Assembly (NCBI RefSeq): GCF_017813395.1
Contig: NZ_JAGIZB010000004.1
Coordinates: forward strand, 62,001-126,000
Length of the DNA: 64,000 nt
Direction: 5' to 3'
Origin: Pararoseomonas baculiformis
GTDB lineage: Bacteria; Pseudomonadota; Alphaproteobacteria; Acetobacterales; Acetobacteraceae
In this document: one piece after another, positions 1-7,755 of the stretch
Layout of the letters: the number at the start of each line of letters is the position of its first letter
How positions within the stretch are numbered: position 1 is the stretch's first letter
Notes under the pieces: model-generated
Seen by the model: the letters and a program-made list of their open reading frames with translations, nothing else
Told to the model about the DNA's origin: nothing
Database searches by the model: none
Made by a program: the position numbers and the translations under genes

Positions 1-752
1 ACGGCATCCGCCTCATCCACCCCCGCGCCCGTCTGCACGCCGATCACCCGCCCGCCCACGGCGAGGATCTGGCGCACATCCGTGCCGAAGCGGAAGGTCA
101 CGGCCAGGTTGCCACCCCGCATCGCGGCCTCCAGCCCGGCGCAGAAGAGGCGGCACTCCGCCGCATCCTCGCCGCGCGTCAGGATGCCGCCGACGAGGCG
201 ATGCGCGATCCCGGCGAGGGAGGGCTCGGCCGAGAGGCATTCCTCACGGGAGAGGGCCTCCTGCTCGCTGCCGAGGCTGCGCTGGTAGTCCAGCAGGCGG
301 CGCGCGGCATCGAAGCCGGCGGGGTCGGAATAAACCACCAGCTTGCCGGCATGGCGGAAGGCGCAGTCGATACGCTCCTCCGCGATCGCGGCGCGGGTGA
401 GATCCCGTGACAGAAAGGAGAGCAGAAGCAGGCGGCGCGTGGTGCGGTCCGCCGTGCCGGTATTGCAGGCCGCGAGGAACTTCGCCCCCCAGACCCATTG
501 CGCGGGATCGAGGCGGGGCTGGAAGCGGATGGGGCTGTCCCGGTCCAGCAGCCAGGCGGGCAGCTTGCCCACCACCCCGGGGCCAGCCAGCGGCGCGACA
601 TAGGAATAGGAGAGCTGGCCGCCATTGGCGTGGCTGCTCTCCAACGCCACGCCCGTGCGGCGCTCCAGCACCGTCACCTGGTGGCCATCGCGCGCGAGGA
701 GATAGGCGGCGGCGAGCCCGGTGACGCCGGCGCCGAGGACGAGGACCTTCAT
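1..752 (-). CDS. dadA: D-amino acid dehydrogenase-like FAD oxidoreductase (partial, C-terminus off window)
   Basis: The first 250 residues of a FAD-dependent oxidoreductase are present; the C-terminal part lies beyond base 1. The N-terminus begins MKVLVLGAGVTGLAAAYLL, a GxGxxG dinucleotide-binding fold, followed by ESSHANGGQLSYSY, which matches DadA-type D-amino acid dehydrogenases. DadA oxidises D-amino acids to 2-oxo acids and ammonia at the inner membrane, passing electrons to the quinone pool. The ATG at 752 opens directly with the Rossmann strand, so the start is secure. A second, more divergent DadA-like gene lies at 42451-43695. The exact substrate cannot be told from sequence; glycine oxidase is an alternative. 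Confidence 0.8.
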   Translation of the reverse strand, partial: MKVLVLGAGVTGLAAAYLLARDGHQVTVLERRTGVALESSHANGGQLSYSYVAPLAGPGVVGKLPAWLLDRDSPIRFQPRLDPAQWVWGAKFLAACNTGTADRTTRRLLLLSFLSRDLTRAAIAEERIDCAFRHAGKLVVYSDPAGFDAARRLLDYQRSLGSEQEALSREECLSAEPSLAGIAHRLVGGILTRGEDAAECRLFCAGLEAAMRGGNLAVTFRFGTDVRQILAVGGRVIGVQTGAGVDEADA

Positions 753-826
753 GCGCCCATCATCGCCCGGCGAATCGTGCCACGGCTACAGCCGCCCGCG
801 CCTGCTCCGTCGCCTCCGCGCCGGTA

Positions 827-1588
827 TCAGCCGCGGCGGCGCGCCTGGGCGACCAGCCGCTCCAGCTCGGGCAGCTCCACCGCGCCGGGGACCAGCGTGT
901 CGCCGATGACCAGGGCCGGGGTGCCCTCGATCTGCAGGCGCTCGGCAAGGGCGATGTTGGCCTGCAGCCGGGCCTGGATGGCGGGGTCATCCATGTCGCG
1001 GCGCAGCCGCGCCCAGTCGATGCCGGCGCGCTGCGCCTCGGCCTGGATCACCTGCTCGGTCGGATCGGTGCGAAGCCGCAGCAGCGCGTCGTAGAGCGGC
1101 TCGTACTTGCCCTGCTTCTGCGCGGCCAGCAGGGCGCGGCTGGCCAGCACGCTGTTCGGGCCCAGGATGGGCAGGTCCTTCATGACCACGCGGATGTTGC
1201 GGTCCCGCTGGAGAAGCGCCTGCATGCTCGGGTGCAGCGCCTTGCAGTAGCCGCAGCGCGCATCGAAGAACTCGACGATGGTGACGTCGCCGCGCGGATT
1301 GCCCTTGATGGGGTCGCGCGCATCGTTGAACAGCGCGTCCCGGCTGGCGGCCAGGGCCTCGCGCCGTGCCGTCTCCTGCGCATTCCGCTGCGCCTCCTGC
1401 ATCGCGCCGATCGCGTCCCGCAGGATCGATGGGTCGGTCCTCAGCGCCTCCCGCAGGATGGAGACGATCTCCTCGCGCTGCTGCGGCGAGAAGCCCGCCC
1501 GCGCCTCGCCCGGCGTGGCGCTCACCTGGGCCAGGGCGACGCCGCCGGCCATGAGCAGCGCGGCCCCGGCCATCAGGATCTTCTTCAT
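827..1588 (-). CDS. DsbA/Com1-family thiol:disulfide oxidoreductase, secreted
   Basis: This 253-residue protein has a signal peptide (about residues 1-21, ending ALAQ), a helical linker, and a thioredoxin fold from about residue 100. The redox motif is C112-G-Y-C115 and the expected cis-proline is T223-P224. The N-terminal helical region resembles the Com1/ScsC-like dimerisation arm of DsbA-family proteins. It should act in the periplasm to make or rearrange disulfide bonds. Its ATG overlaps the stop of the upstream metalloprotease gene by four bases (ATGA), so the two are translationally coupled and may share an envelope-quality role. Oxidase versus isomerase cannot be decided. Confidence 0.85.
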   Translation of the reverse strand: MKKILMAGAALLMAGGVALAQVSATPGEARAGFSPQQREEIVSILREALRTDPSILRDAIGAMQEAQRNAQETARREALAASRDALFNDARDPIKGNPRGDVTIVEFFDARCGYCKALHPSMQALLQRDRNIRVVMKDLPILGPNSVLASRALLAAQKQGKYEPLYDALLRLRTDPTEQVIQAEAQRAGIDWARLRRDMDDPAIQARLQANIALAERLQIEGTPALVIGDTLVPGAVELPELERLVAQARRRG

Positions 1589-3030
1589 CGGCTGTTCCTG
1601 TCCCTTCGCCGCAGCGCATCTTCCGCGCGGCGCTCATCGGAGGTGAGGTTATCACGGCGCACCGCGTTCCGCAGGTCGGCGGCCCGGACGCGGGCGGGGC
1701 CGGCGGGAAGCCCCTTTTCCGCGCGGGCCGCGCGGAACCGGGCCTCGGCGGTGTCGCCCTCGGCCACGGCCTTCTCGGCCAGGGCCAGCTCGGCGTTCGG
1801 CAGGTCGTCCAGCCGGGCATAGGCGGTGGCCAGCTGGCCCCAGGTGAAGCCATTCTCCCGGTCCTGCCGGGCGGCCGCCTGCAGCTCCGCCACCGCGCGG
1901 CGCAGGGTTTCGCGGTCCCCGCCCCCTTCCATCAGGGCGCGGCCATAGGCGGCGCGGATCAGCGGCTCGTTCGGGGCCAGGCGGGTGGCGGCGGCGAGCG
2001 GGGCGATAGCCTCGCGCGGGCGGCCGCCCTCGAAAAGGACCTGGCCCTTGAACTCCAGCAGATAGGGGTTCGAGGGCTGCTCCCGCAGCGCGGGCTCCAG
2101 GATGTCCAGCGCGGCATCGGTGCGGCCGGAACGGTACTGGGCGATCGCGCGGGCATAGCGGCCCGGCGCCGTGTCATCGTTGAGGTAGCGGCGCCAGCTG
2201 GCCGCCGGGGCATCGATGAAGCCGTTCAGCTTGGCTCGCACCATGGTGAAGGCGGTTTCGAGGGCCGGAGGCAGGCCGGGGCCGGAAGCCCGGTTCCGCG
2301 CCAGCTCCTCCCGCACGAATTCCAGCCGGTCCCGCGAGAGCGGATGGGTGCGGAAATAGGGGTCCTGCCGGCCGACGGCGAGAAGCTCCTGGTCCAGCAG
2401 GCGGCGCAGCAGCCTTTCCAGCCCGTGTCCGGACCAGCCAAGCCGGTTCAGCAGTACCAGCCCGGCCTGGTCCGCGGACTGCTCCTGGGTGCGGGTGAAG
2501 GCGTAGAAGGCGCCCATGGCGCTGGTCTGGCCGCCCAAAATCAGGCCCATGGCGGCATCCGAGGAACGCGCCGCCACCCCCGCCCCGGCGCCGAGCAGCA
2601 TGGCCGCCACGGAGCGCAGCACGGCCAGCCGCATCTCCTCGGGCAGCCGCGCCAGATGGCCGCCGGCGATGTGGCCGACCTCATGCGCGATCACCCCGGC
2701 CAGCTCCCCGGCGGATTCGGCCTGCTGGATCAGGCCGGTATGGATGAACAGCCGGTTGTCCTGGGCGACAAAGGCGTTGATGGCCCGGTCCTGGACCAGG
2801 GTGAGCTCGACCAGCCGCCGGTCCACGCCGGCCGCCGCCAGGAGCGGATCCAGGAAGCTGCGGACGAGGTTTTCGGTCTCCGCATCCCGGATGATCGCGA
2901 GCGGCGTGCGGCCGCCCGCCCCTCCACCCCCTTGCGCCTGGGCCATGCCCGGTGCGAGGAACGCGGCCATGACCAGCACGGCGGCAGGGATGGCCCGAAA
3001 CCATATGGCGAGCGCGAGCGGCTTCCGCAT
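1585..3030 (-). CDS. M48 family periplasmic metalloprotease with TPR repeats (BepA-like)
   Basis: 481 residues. An N-terminal signal peptide (MRKPLALAIWF... to about residue 32) precedes an M48 peptidase domain with zinc motif HEVGH at 116-120 and a third ligand, E183, in TQEQSAD. Tetratricopeptide-like repeats fill residues from about 300 to 460. This is the architecture of BepA/YfgC, a periplasmic protease and chaperone that edits misassembled outer-membrane proteins. The frame is open further upstream, but the ATG at 3030 is chosen because it gives a normal signal peptide. The next gene downstream is a DsbA-like protein with a 4-base overlap. Specific substrates are unknown. Confidence 0.88.
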   Translation of the reverse strand: MRKPLALAIWFRAIPAAVLVMAAFLAPGMAQAQGGGGAGGRTPLAIIRDAETENLVRSFLDPLLAAAGVDRRLVELTLVQDRAINAFVAQDNRLFIHTGLIQQAESAGELAGVIAHEVGHIAGGHLARLPEEMRLAVLRSVAAMLLGAGAGVAARSSDAAMGLILGGQTSAMGAFYAFTRTQEQSADQAGLVLLNRLGWSGHGLERLLRRLLDQELLAVGRQDPYFRTHPLSRDRLEFVREELARNRASGPGLPPALETAFTMVRAKLNGFIDAPAASWRRYLNDDTAPGRYARAIAQYRSGRTDAALDILEPALREQPSNPYLLEFKGQVLFEGGRPREAIAPLAAATRLAPNEPLIRAAYGRALMEGGGDRETLRRAVAELQAAARQDRENGFTWGQLATAYARLDDLPNAELALAEKAVAEGDTAEARFRAARAEKGLPAGPARVRAADLRNAVRRDNLTSDERRAEDALRRRDRNSR

Positions 3031-4384
3031 GGGCGGCACCCTATTCCGGACCGGCCCCCGCCGGCCAGCCATGGCAGCCATGGCCCTGTCCCTCGTTGCG
3101 CTGACGGGATGCTCGACCGCCCAGCGGGTGGGCAACCTCATCGGCGGCGGCTCATCGGTTCCGGCCGGGCAGGCCGGGCATGTGCGCGGCTTCCTGGGCA
3201 ATGTGGCGGCCGAGGAGCCCCGCGCCGCCCAGGTGGCGCGGGACATCCTCTCGGCCGGCGGATCGGCGGCGGATGCGGCGGTGGCGGCCGGCTTCGCCCT
3301 GGGCGTCACCCTTCCCTCCCGCGCCGGGCTCGGCGGCGGCGGCGCCTGCCTGGGCTATGATTCCCGCCGGAGCGAGGTGGAAGCCTTCCTCTTCCAGCCC
3401 GGCGCGCGGGCGGGTGCGCCCGCCGGCGCGGACCGCCCGGCGGCGGTGCCGATGATGGCCCGCGGGCTCTTCGCCCTGCATGCCCGCCAGGGCCGCCTGC
3501 CCTTCGAGCAGCTGATGGCCCCGGCCGAGCAGATGGCGCGCAACGGCACGCCCGTTTCCCGCGCGCTGGCGAGCGACCTGGCCGCCGTGTCCGGCCCGCT
3601 GCTCGCCGACCCCGTGAGCCGCGCCGTCTTCGCGCCCGGCGGGGCACCGGCGGGCGAGGGAACGCCGCTGGTGCAGGTGGAACTGGCCAGCACCCTGGCC
3701 GCGCTCCGCAGCGCGGGCGTGGGCGATTTCCACCAGGGCGGCCTGGCGCGCCGGGTGGAGGATGGCAGCGCCGTGGCCGGCGGCTTCCTCACCCTGGGCG
3801 AGATGCGGGCCGCCGTGCCCCAGGCGCTGGCTCCCGCGCAGGAGCGGCTGGGCTCCGACCTGCTCTCCGTGCTTCCCGCCAGCGTGGATGGGGGCGCGAC
3901 CCTCGCGGCCTTCCGCGCCACCGCGGCAGGCCAGGCCGCGCCGGTACTGCCCGGCAGCTTCGGCGCCAGCACCGCCATCGTGGTGCAGGACCGCGAGGGC
4001 GGGGCGGTGGCCTGCGCCTTCACCCTGAACAACCTCTTCGGCACGGGCCGCATGGTGCCGGGCATGGGCTTCATGCTGGCCGCCGCGCCGGGCCTGGGCA
4101 GCGTGCAGGCGGCGCCGCTGGGCGCCATCCTCGTTACCAGCCCCGGTGCCAGGGCCATGCGCTATGCCGGCGCCGGTTCGGGCCAGGGCGCGGCCCCGGC
4201 CGCGGCGGGCGGCCCGGCGGGGCTGCATCTTGTCCGCGGCGCGCCGCTGGCCCAGGCCATCGCTTCCGGCGCGCCGGAGCCCGGGCGCGGCGTGGCGGCT
4301 TCCTGCCAGGGCGGCGTCAGTGCCTCCCGCTGCGGAGCCGTGGCGGATCCTCGCGGCTTCGGGCTGGCCACCGGGAACAACTGA
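3029..4384 (+). CDS. Gamma-glutamyltransferase-like lipoprotein, compact
   Basis: 451 residues. The N-terminus has arginines at 7, 11 and 12 and a lipobox LTGC with Cys28, so export as a lipoprotein is likely. That favours the ATG at 3029 over the ones at 3071 and 3080, which would leave a short uncharged signal. The body shows GGT features: AGGSAADAAVAAGFALGV near 76-93, GLGGGGACL, and STAIVVQDREGGAVACAF followed by FGTGRMVPGMGFML. By alignment Thr315 sits at the autocleavage/nucleophile position. Usual GGTs exceed 550 residues, so this one is clearly shortened. It starts head-to-head with the M48 gene, their ATGs overlapping. Transpeptidase, hydrolase or inactive form is unresolved. Confidence 0.72.
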   Translation: MGGTLFRTGPRRPAMAAMALSLVALTGCSTAQRVGNLIGGGSSVPAGQAGHVRGFLGNVAAEEPRAAQVARDILSAGGSAADAAVAAGFALGVTLPSRAGLGGGGACLGYDSRRSEVEAFLFQPGARAGAPAGADRPAAVPMMARGLFALHARQGRLPFEQLMAPAEQMARNGTPVSRALASDLAAVSGPLLADPVSRAVFAPGGAPAGEGTPLVQVELASTLAALRSAGVGDFHQGGLARRVEDGSAVAGGFLTLGEMRAAVPQALAPAQERLGSDLLSVLPASVDGGATLAAFRATAAGQAAPVLPGSFGASTAIVVQDREGGAVACAFTLNNLFGTGRMVPGMGFMLAAAPGLGSVQAAPLGAILVTSPGARAMRYAGAGSGQGAAPAAAGGPAGLHLVRGAPLAQAIASGAPEPGRGVAASCQGGVSASRCGAVADPRGFGLATGNN

Positions 4385-4385
4385 C

Positions 4386-5555
4386 TTGGCAGGGCTGAAG
4401 GTCGGGCGGGGTGCCAATGCCCCCGCCTTCCTGGTGATGGATGTGATCGCGGCCGCCAATGCGCGCGCCGCGGCGCTGCGGCCGGGCGAGCCCGGCATCC
4501 TCCGGATGGAGGTCGGCCAGCCCGGCACCGGCGCCCCGCGCGGCGCCGCCGAGGCCGCCGCCCGTGCCCTGCGGGACGGCCACCCCATGGGCTATACCGA
4601 GGCCTTCGGGCTGCGGAGCCTGCGCGAGCGCATCGCGCGCCGCTACGCGGAGCATTACGGCGCGGCCGTGCCCGCCGGGCGGATCGCGGTGACGGTCGGC
4701 GCCTCGGGCGCTTTCCCCCTCGCCTTCCTGGCCGCCTTCGATGCCGGGGACCGCGTGGCGATGGCCGCGCCCTATTATCCGCCCTACGCCAATATCCTGA
4801 CGGCGCTCGGCATGGTGCCGCAGCTCCTGCCCTGCGACGCCTCCACGCGCTTCCAGCCCAATGTCGCCATGCTGGAGGCGCTGGACCCGCGCCCGGCCGG
4901 GGTGATCGTCGCCAGCCCCTGCAATCCCGCCGGCACCATGCTCTCCCCGCAGGAGCTGGCCGAGATCGCCCGCTGGTGCCACGCGCATGGCGTGCGGCTG
5001 ATCTCGGACGAGATCTATCACGGCCTGTCCTACGACATGCCCGAGGCCACCGCCGCGGCGCTTTCCCCCAGCGCCGTCGTGGTGAACAGCTTCAGCAAGT
5101 ACTTCTCCATGACCGGCTGGCGCATCGGCTGGCTGGCGCTGCCGGAGGACCTCGTCCGACCGGTGGAGCGGCTGGCGCAGAACATGTTCATCTCCGCCCC
5201 CCATGTGGCGCAGATCGCGGCGGAGGCGGCGATGGACTGCACCGAGGAGCTGGAAGCGAACCGCGCCGCCTATCGCCGCTCCCGCGACCTGCTGCTGCAG
5301 GGCCTGCCCGCGGCGGGGTTCGACCGGATCGCGGCCGCCGATGGCGCCTTCTACATCTGGGCCGATGTCGGGCACCTGACCAATGACAGCCCCGGATTCT
5401 GCGCCCGGATGCTGGCGGAAGCCGGGATCGCCGCCACCCCCGGTGTCGATTTCGATCCCGAACGGGGCGCGCGCTTCCTGCGTTTCAGCTATTGCGGGCC
5501 TGAGGCCGACATGGCCGAGGCCCCGGGCCGGCTGCGCCGCTGGCTCAAGGGCTGA
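4386..5555 (+). CDS. Class I/II pyridoxal-phosphate aminotransferase
   Basis: About 389 residues. Fold-type I aminotransferase landmarks are all present: substrate loop region PMGYTEAFGLRSLRERIA, APYYPPY, SPCNPAGTMLS, SDEIYHGLSY, and the PLP lysine motif NSFSKYFSMTGWRIGW, ending with RFLRFSYCG carrying the carboxylate-binding Arg. It should transfer an amino group between an amino acid and a 2-oxo acid in the cytoplasm. The start is uncertain: a TTG at 4386, one base after the GGT-like stop, gives the full N-terminus LAGLKVGRGANAP; an ATG at 4437 would remove it. Close spacing suggests co-transcription with the GGT-like gene. Substrate is not predictable. Confidence 0.87.
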   Translation: MAGLKVGRGANAPAFLVMDVIAAANARAAALRPGEPGILRMEVGQPGTGAPRGAAEAAARALRDGHPMGYTEAFGLRSLRERIARRYAEHYGAAVPAGRIAVTVGASGAFPLAFLAAFDAGDRVAMAAPYYPPYANILTALGMVPQLLPCDASTRFQPNVAMLEALDPRPAGVIVASPCNPAGTMLSPQELAEIARWCHAHGVRLISDEIYHGLSYDMPEATAAALSPSAVVVNSFSKYFSMTGWRIGWLALPEDLVRPVERLAQNMFISAPHVAQIAAEAAMDCTEELEANRAAYRRSRDLLLQGLPAAGFDRIAAADGAFYIWADVGHLTNDSPGFCARMLAEAGIAATPGVDFDPERGARFLRFSYCGPEADMAEAPGRLRRWLKG

Positions 5556-5576
5556 CCCTCACCACAGAGACGTCCG

Positions 5577-6536
5577 ATGAACCGCCGTTCCCTTCTGGCC
5601 CTGCCCGCCCTGGCCGCGCTGGGCAGCCCCGCCACCGCGCAGCAGCGCCCCACGCGCCTGATCGTCCCCTTCCCGGCGGGCGGCGCGACCGATGCCGTCT
5701 CCCGCCTCTTCGCGCCGCTTCTCGCGCAACGCCTGGGCACGACGGTGGTGGTGGAGAACCGCCCCGGCGCGGGCGGCGTACCGGCGGCCGAGGTGGTGGT
5801 GCGCTCCCCGGCCGATGGGCTGGTGCTTCTGCTGGCCACCTCCTCCATCCACTCCACCGCCCCCGCGACCGGCGCGAGCCTTCCCTATGACGTGGAGAAG
5901 GACTTCACGCCCCTGGCGCTGATCGGCGCCTCGCCCTCCCTCGTGCTGGTTTCCACCACCGTGCCGGTGAATGACCTGCGCGGCTTCATCGCCTGGGCCA
6001 AGGCGCGGCGGGGGCAGGTGAACTACGGCTCCTCCGGAGTCGCCACCACGCCGCACCTCAACGGGGCGCTGCTGGACAGCCTGGCCGATCTCGGCATGGT
6101 GCATGTGCCCTATCGCGGCACGGGCGCCGTCTATGCCGAGTTGCGGCGCGGCGATGTGCATGCGCTGCTGGACGTGCCCGCCACCGCCACCACCCATATC
6201 CAGGCCGGCACGGTGAAGGCCCTGGCCGTCACCTCCGCCTCCGAGACGCCCCTTGCCCCCGGCGTGCCCACGGGCGAGGCGGCAGGGCTGCCCGGCCTGG
6301 TTTCCGAGACCTGGTTCGGCATCTTCGGTCCGGCCAACATGCCCGCCCCGGTCGCGCAGCGGATCACCGAGGCGTCCCAGGCCGTGATGGCGGATCCGGA
6401 GCTGCGTGCGCGGCTGCTGGGGCTGGGCGTCGATCCGCGCACGGGCGATGGCCAGGCCCTGGCCGAGGCGGCGCGCACCGAGCGCGAGCGCTGGTCCGAG
6501 CTGGTGCGGCGCCTGAACATCCGCACCGCGGAGTAA
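5577..6536 (+). CDS. TctC/Bug family tripartite tricarboxylate transporter substrate-binding protein
   Basis: 319 residues. A signal peptide ([22 protein letters not shown]) precedes the Bug fold: RLIVPFPAGGATDAVSRLFA, VVVENRPGAGG, VNYGSSGVATTPHLNG and VPYRGTGAVYAELRRGDVHALLD. Such proteins bind small carboxylates in the periplasm, usually for TctAB membrane partners. No tctA or tctB is nearby, as is common for the expanded Bug families of this lineage. It follows the aminotransferase by 21 bases and may be co-transcribed. Ligand unknown. Confidence 0.92.
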   Translation: MNRRSLLALPALAALGSPATAQQRPTRLIVPFPAGGATDAVSRLFAPLLAQRLGTTVVVENRPGAGGVPAAEVVVRSPADGLVLLLATSSIHSTAPATGASLPYDVEKDFTPLALIGASPSLVLVSTTVPVNDLRGFIAWAKARRGQVNYGSSGVATTPHLNGALLDSLADLGMVHVPYRGTGAVYAELRRGDVHALLDVPATATTHIQAGTVKALAVTSASETPLAPGVPTGEAAGLPGLVSETWFGIFGPANMPAPVAQRITEASQAVMADPELRARLLGLGVDPRTGDGQALAEAARTERERWSELVRRLNIRTAE

Positions 6537-6549
6537 CGTTTCCCGCCCG

Positions 6550-6587
6550 CCGGCCCCGACCGGGAGAGCCCTGCCCGAAGGGGCCGG
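6550..6587. terminator. Inverted repeat between convergent genes, likely bidirectional terminator
   Basis: An 8-base perfect stem (CCGGCCCC at 6550-6557 with GGGGCCGG at 6580-6587) encloses a 22-base loop that can itself pair CGGG with CCCG. It lies between the convergent TctC gene and the shikimate dehydrogenase-like gene. There is no long U tract, so termination strength is uncertain. Confidence 0.45.
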
Positions 6588-6607
6588 GCCATCACCGGCA
6601 GGACCTT

Positions 6608-7462
6608 TCATTGGCCGCCGATATGCCGGTCGAAGGCCGCGGCGATCACGCCCGGGGGCGCCTCGCGGCCGGTGAAGAGGCGGAAGCCATCCTCGGCCTG
6701 GGCCACGGACATGGCGCGGCCGGGCATCAGCGCGCAGCCCTTGGCCTGCGCCGCCGCCAGCAGGGGCGTGAGGGGCGGGTGATACACCGCATCGGCCACC
6801 CACATGCCCTTCCGGAGAAGCCCCGTATCCACCGGGCTGGAGCAATCCGGCAGCATCCCGGCCGGGGAGGCGTTCAGCAGGCCCTGTGCGCCGGCCATCG
6901 CCGAGGCGGCGTCCGGCGCCGCCACGAAGCGGCCGCCGCCCCAGCCCGAGGCATCCCGCGCGAGGCTCTCGGCCCTGCTCCGGTCCTGGTCCAGCACGCG
7001 CACCTCCGGCACGCCCGCCTGCGCCAGGGCCCAGGCGATGGCGCGGCCGGCGCCGCCCGCGCCGACCAGCACAGCGGGGCCGGAGGTCACGGCCTCGCCG
7101 ATCGTCTCGCGCAGGCCGGAGAGGAAGCCCGTGGCATCCGTGTTGTGGCCCGTCAGCCCGCCATCCCGCACCGTGACGAGGTTCACCGCGCCGATCTGGC
7201 TGGCCCCGGGGTCCATGGCATCGAGGAAGGGGATCACGGACTGCTTGTAGGGAAAGGTGACGTTGATCCCGGCGAAGCCGATCAGCCGGATTCCATCCAG
7301 GATACGGCGAAGCCTCTCCGGCGGGGCGTCCGCCACCTCGATGAGGTGGAGGCGTATGTCGAGCCCCACCGCGCTTCCCGCTGCCTCCATCATCGCCGGC
7401 GCGGCGGAATGGGCGATCGGATAGCCGAGCAGGCCGAGGAGGACGCGGTTGGAGGCTGCCAT
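6608..7462 (-). CDS. Shikimate dehydrogenase family protein
   Basis: 284 residues from the ATG at 7462; a GTG at 7468 would add two. The N-terminal substrate domain has LLGYPIAHSAAPAMMEAAG and GINVTFPYKQSVIPFLD, containing the catalytic Lys of the NVTxPxK motif, then AVNLVTV and HNTDATGF with the paired Asp. The NADP domain has VLVGAGGAGRAIAWALA, and NASPAGM follows. It reduces 3-dehydroshikimate or a related compound such as quinate. The fused aroK-aroB gene of this genome is far away (52.5 kb), so this copy could be the catabolic or quinate-type paralogue rather than the biosynthetic AroE. Confidence 0.82.
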   Translation of the reverse strand: MAASNRVLLGLLGYPIAHSAAPAMMEAAGSAVGLDIRLHLIEVADAPPERLRRILDGIRLIGFAGINVTFPYKQSVIPFLDAMDPGASQIGAVNLVTVRDGGLTGHNTDATGFLSGLRETIGEAVTSGPAVLVGAGGAGRAIAWALAQAGVPEVRVLDQDRSRAESLARDASGWGGGRFVAAPDAASAMAGAQGLLNASPAGMLPDCSSPVDTGLLRKGMWVADAVYHPPLTPLLAAAQAKGCALMPGRAMSVAQAEDGFRLFTGREAPPGVIAAAFDRHIGGQ

Positions 7463-7464
7463 GG

Positions 7465-7533
7465 TCACGCGAGGCAGAGCGCGATGATGTCGTTCTCGCC
7501 GTAGGCCCCGGCGACCTTCCCATCCGCATGCAT
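7465..7533 (-). CDS. Possible 22-residue leader peptide ahead of the shikimate dehydrogenase-like gene
   Basis: A short frame encodes MHADGKVAGAYGENDIIALC plus two residues and stops at 7467-7465, overlapping a GTG at 7468 (GTGA) of the next gene. An AGGAGG ribosome-binding site lies about 12 bases upstream of its ATG. The arrangement could be a leader for translational coupling. It could equally be chance, or the tail of a decayed gene, since the frame stays open upstream without an obvious start. No family was recognised. Confidence 0.25.
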   Translation of the reverse strand: MHADGKVAGAYGENDIIALCLA

Positions 7534-7687
7534 GGCCAGACCAGCCTCCTGTTTGCCGGGTAGGCTAATGCAGCCGGAAGCGTCCGGTAAGGTTCCCCCC
7601 GATATGTCCGGCTGAGAAGCGCCGGCTGCCGCCGGGGCGGGAAACCCGGAAGGTTGCGGCTCCTTATGGCTCGGCTGACGCCGTGTT

Positions 7688-7706
7688 GCGGGCCTTTCCG
7701 GCCCGC
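7688..7706. promoter_or_regulatory. Hairpin in the leader region of the MFS gene
   Basis: GCGGGCC and GGCCCGC form a perfect 7-base stem with a TTTCC loop, ending about 50 bases before the MFS start codon. It lies in the 222-base gap between the possible 7465-7533 leader frame and the MFS gene. It may be a 5' untranslated hairpin; no riboswitch class is recognised. Confidence 0.3.
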
Positions 7707-7755
7707 TGCCTCCCGGCCCGGCGCATCGTCACGAAGCTGAGGCGCACGGAGCCGA

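Noticed and set aside
2344-3360. Plus-strand open frame of 338 codons
   Set aside because: Shadow of the M48 protease gene; the real plus-strand gene starts at 3029 in another frame.
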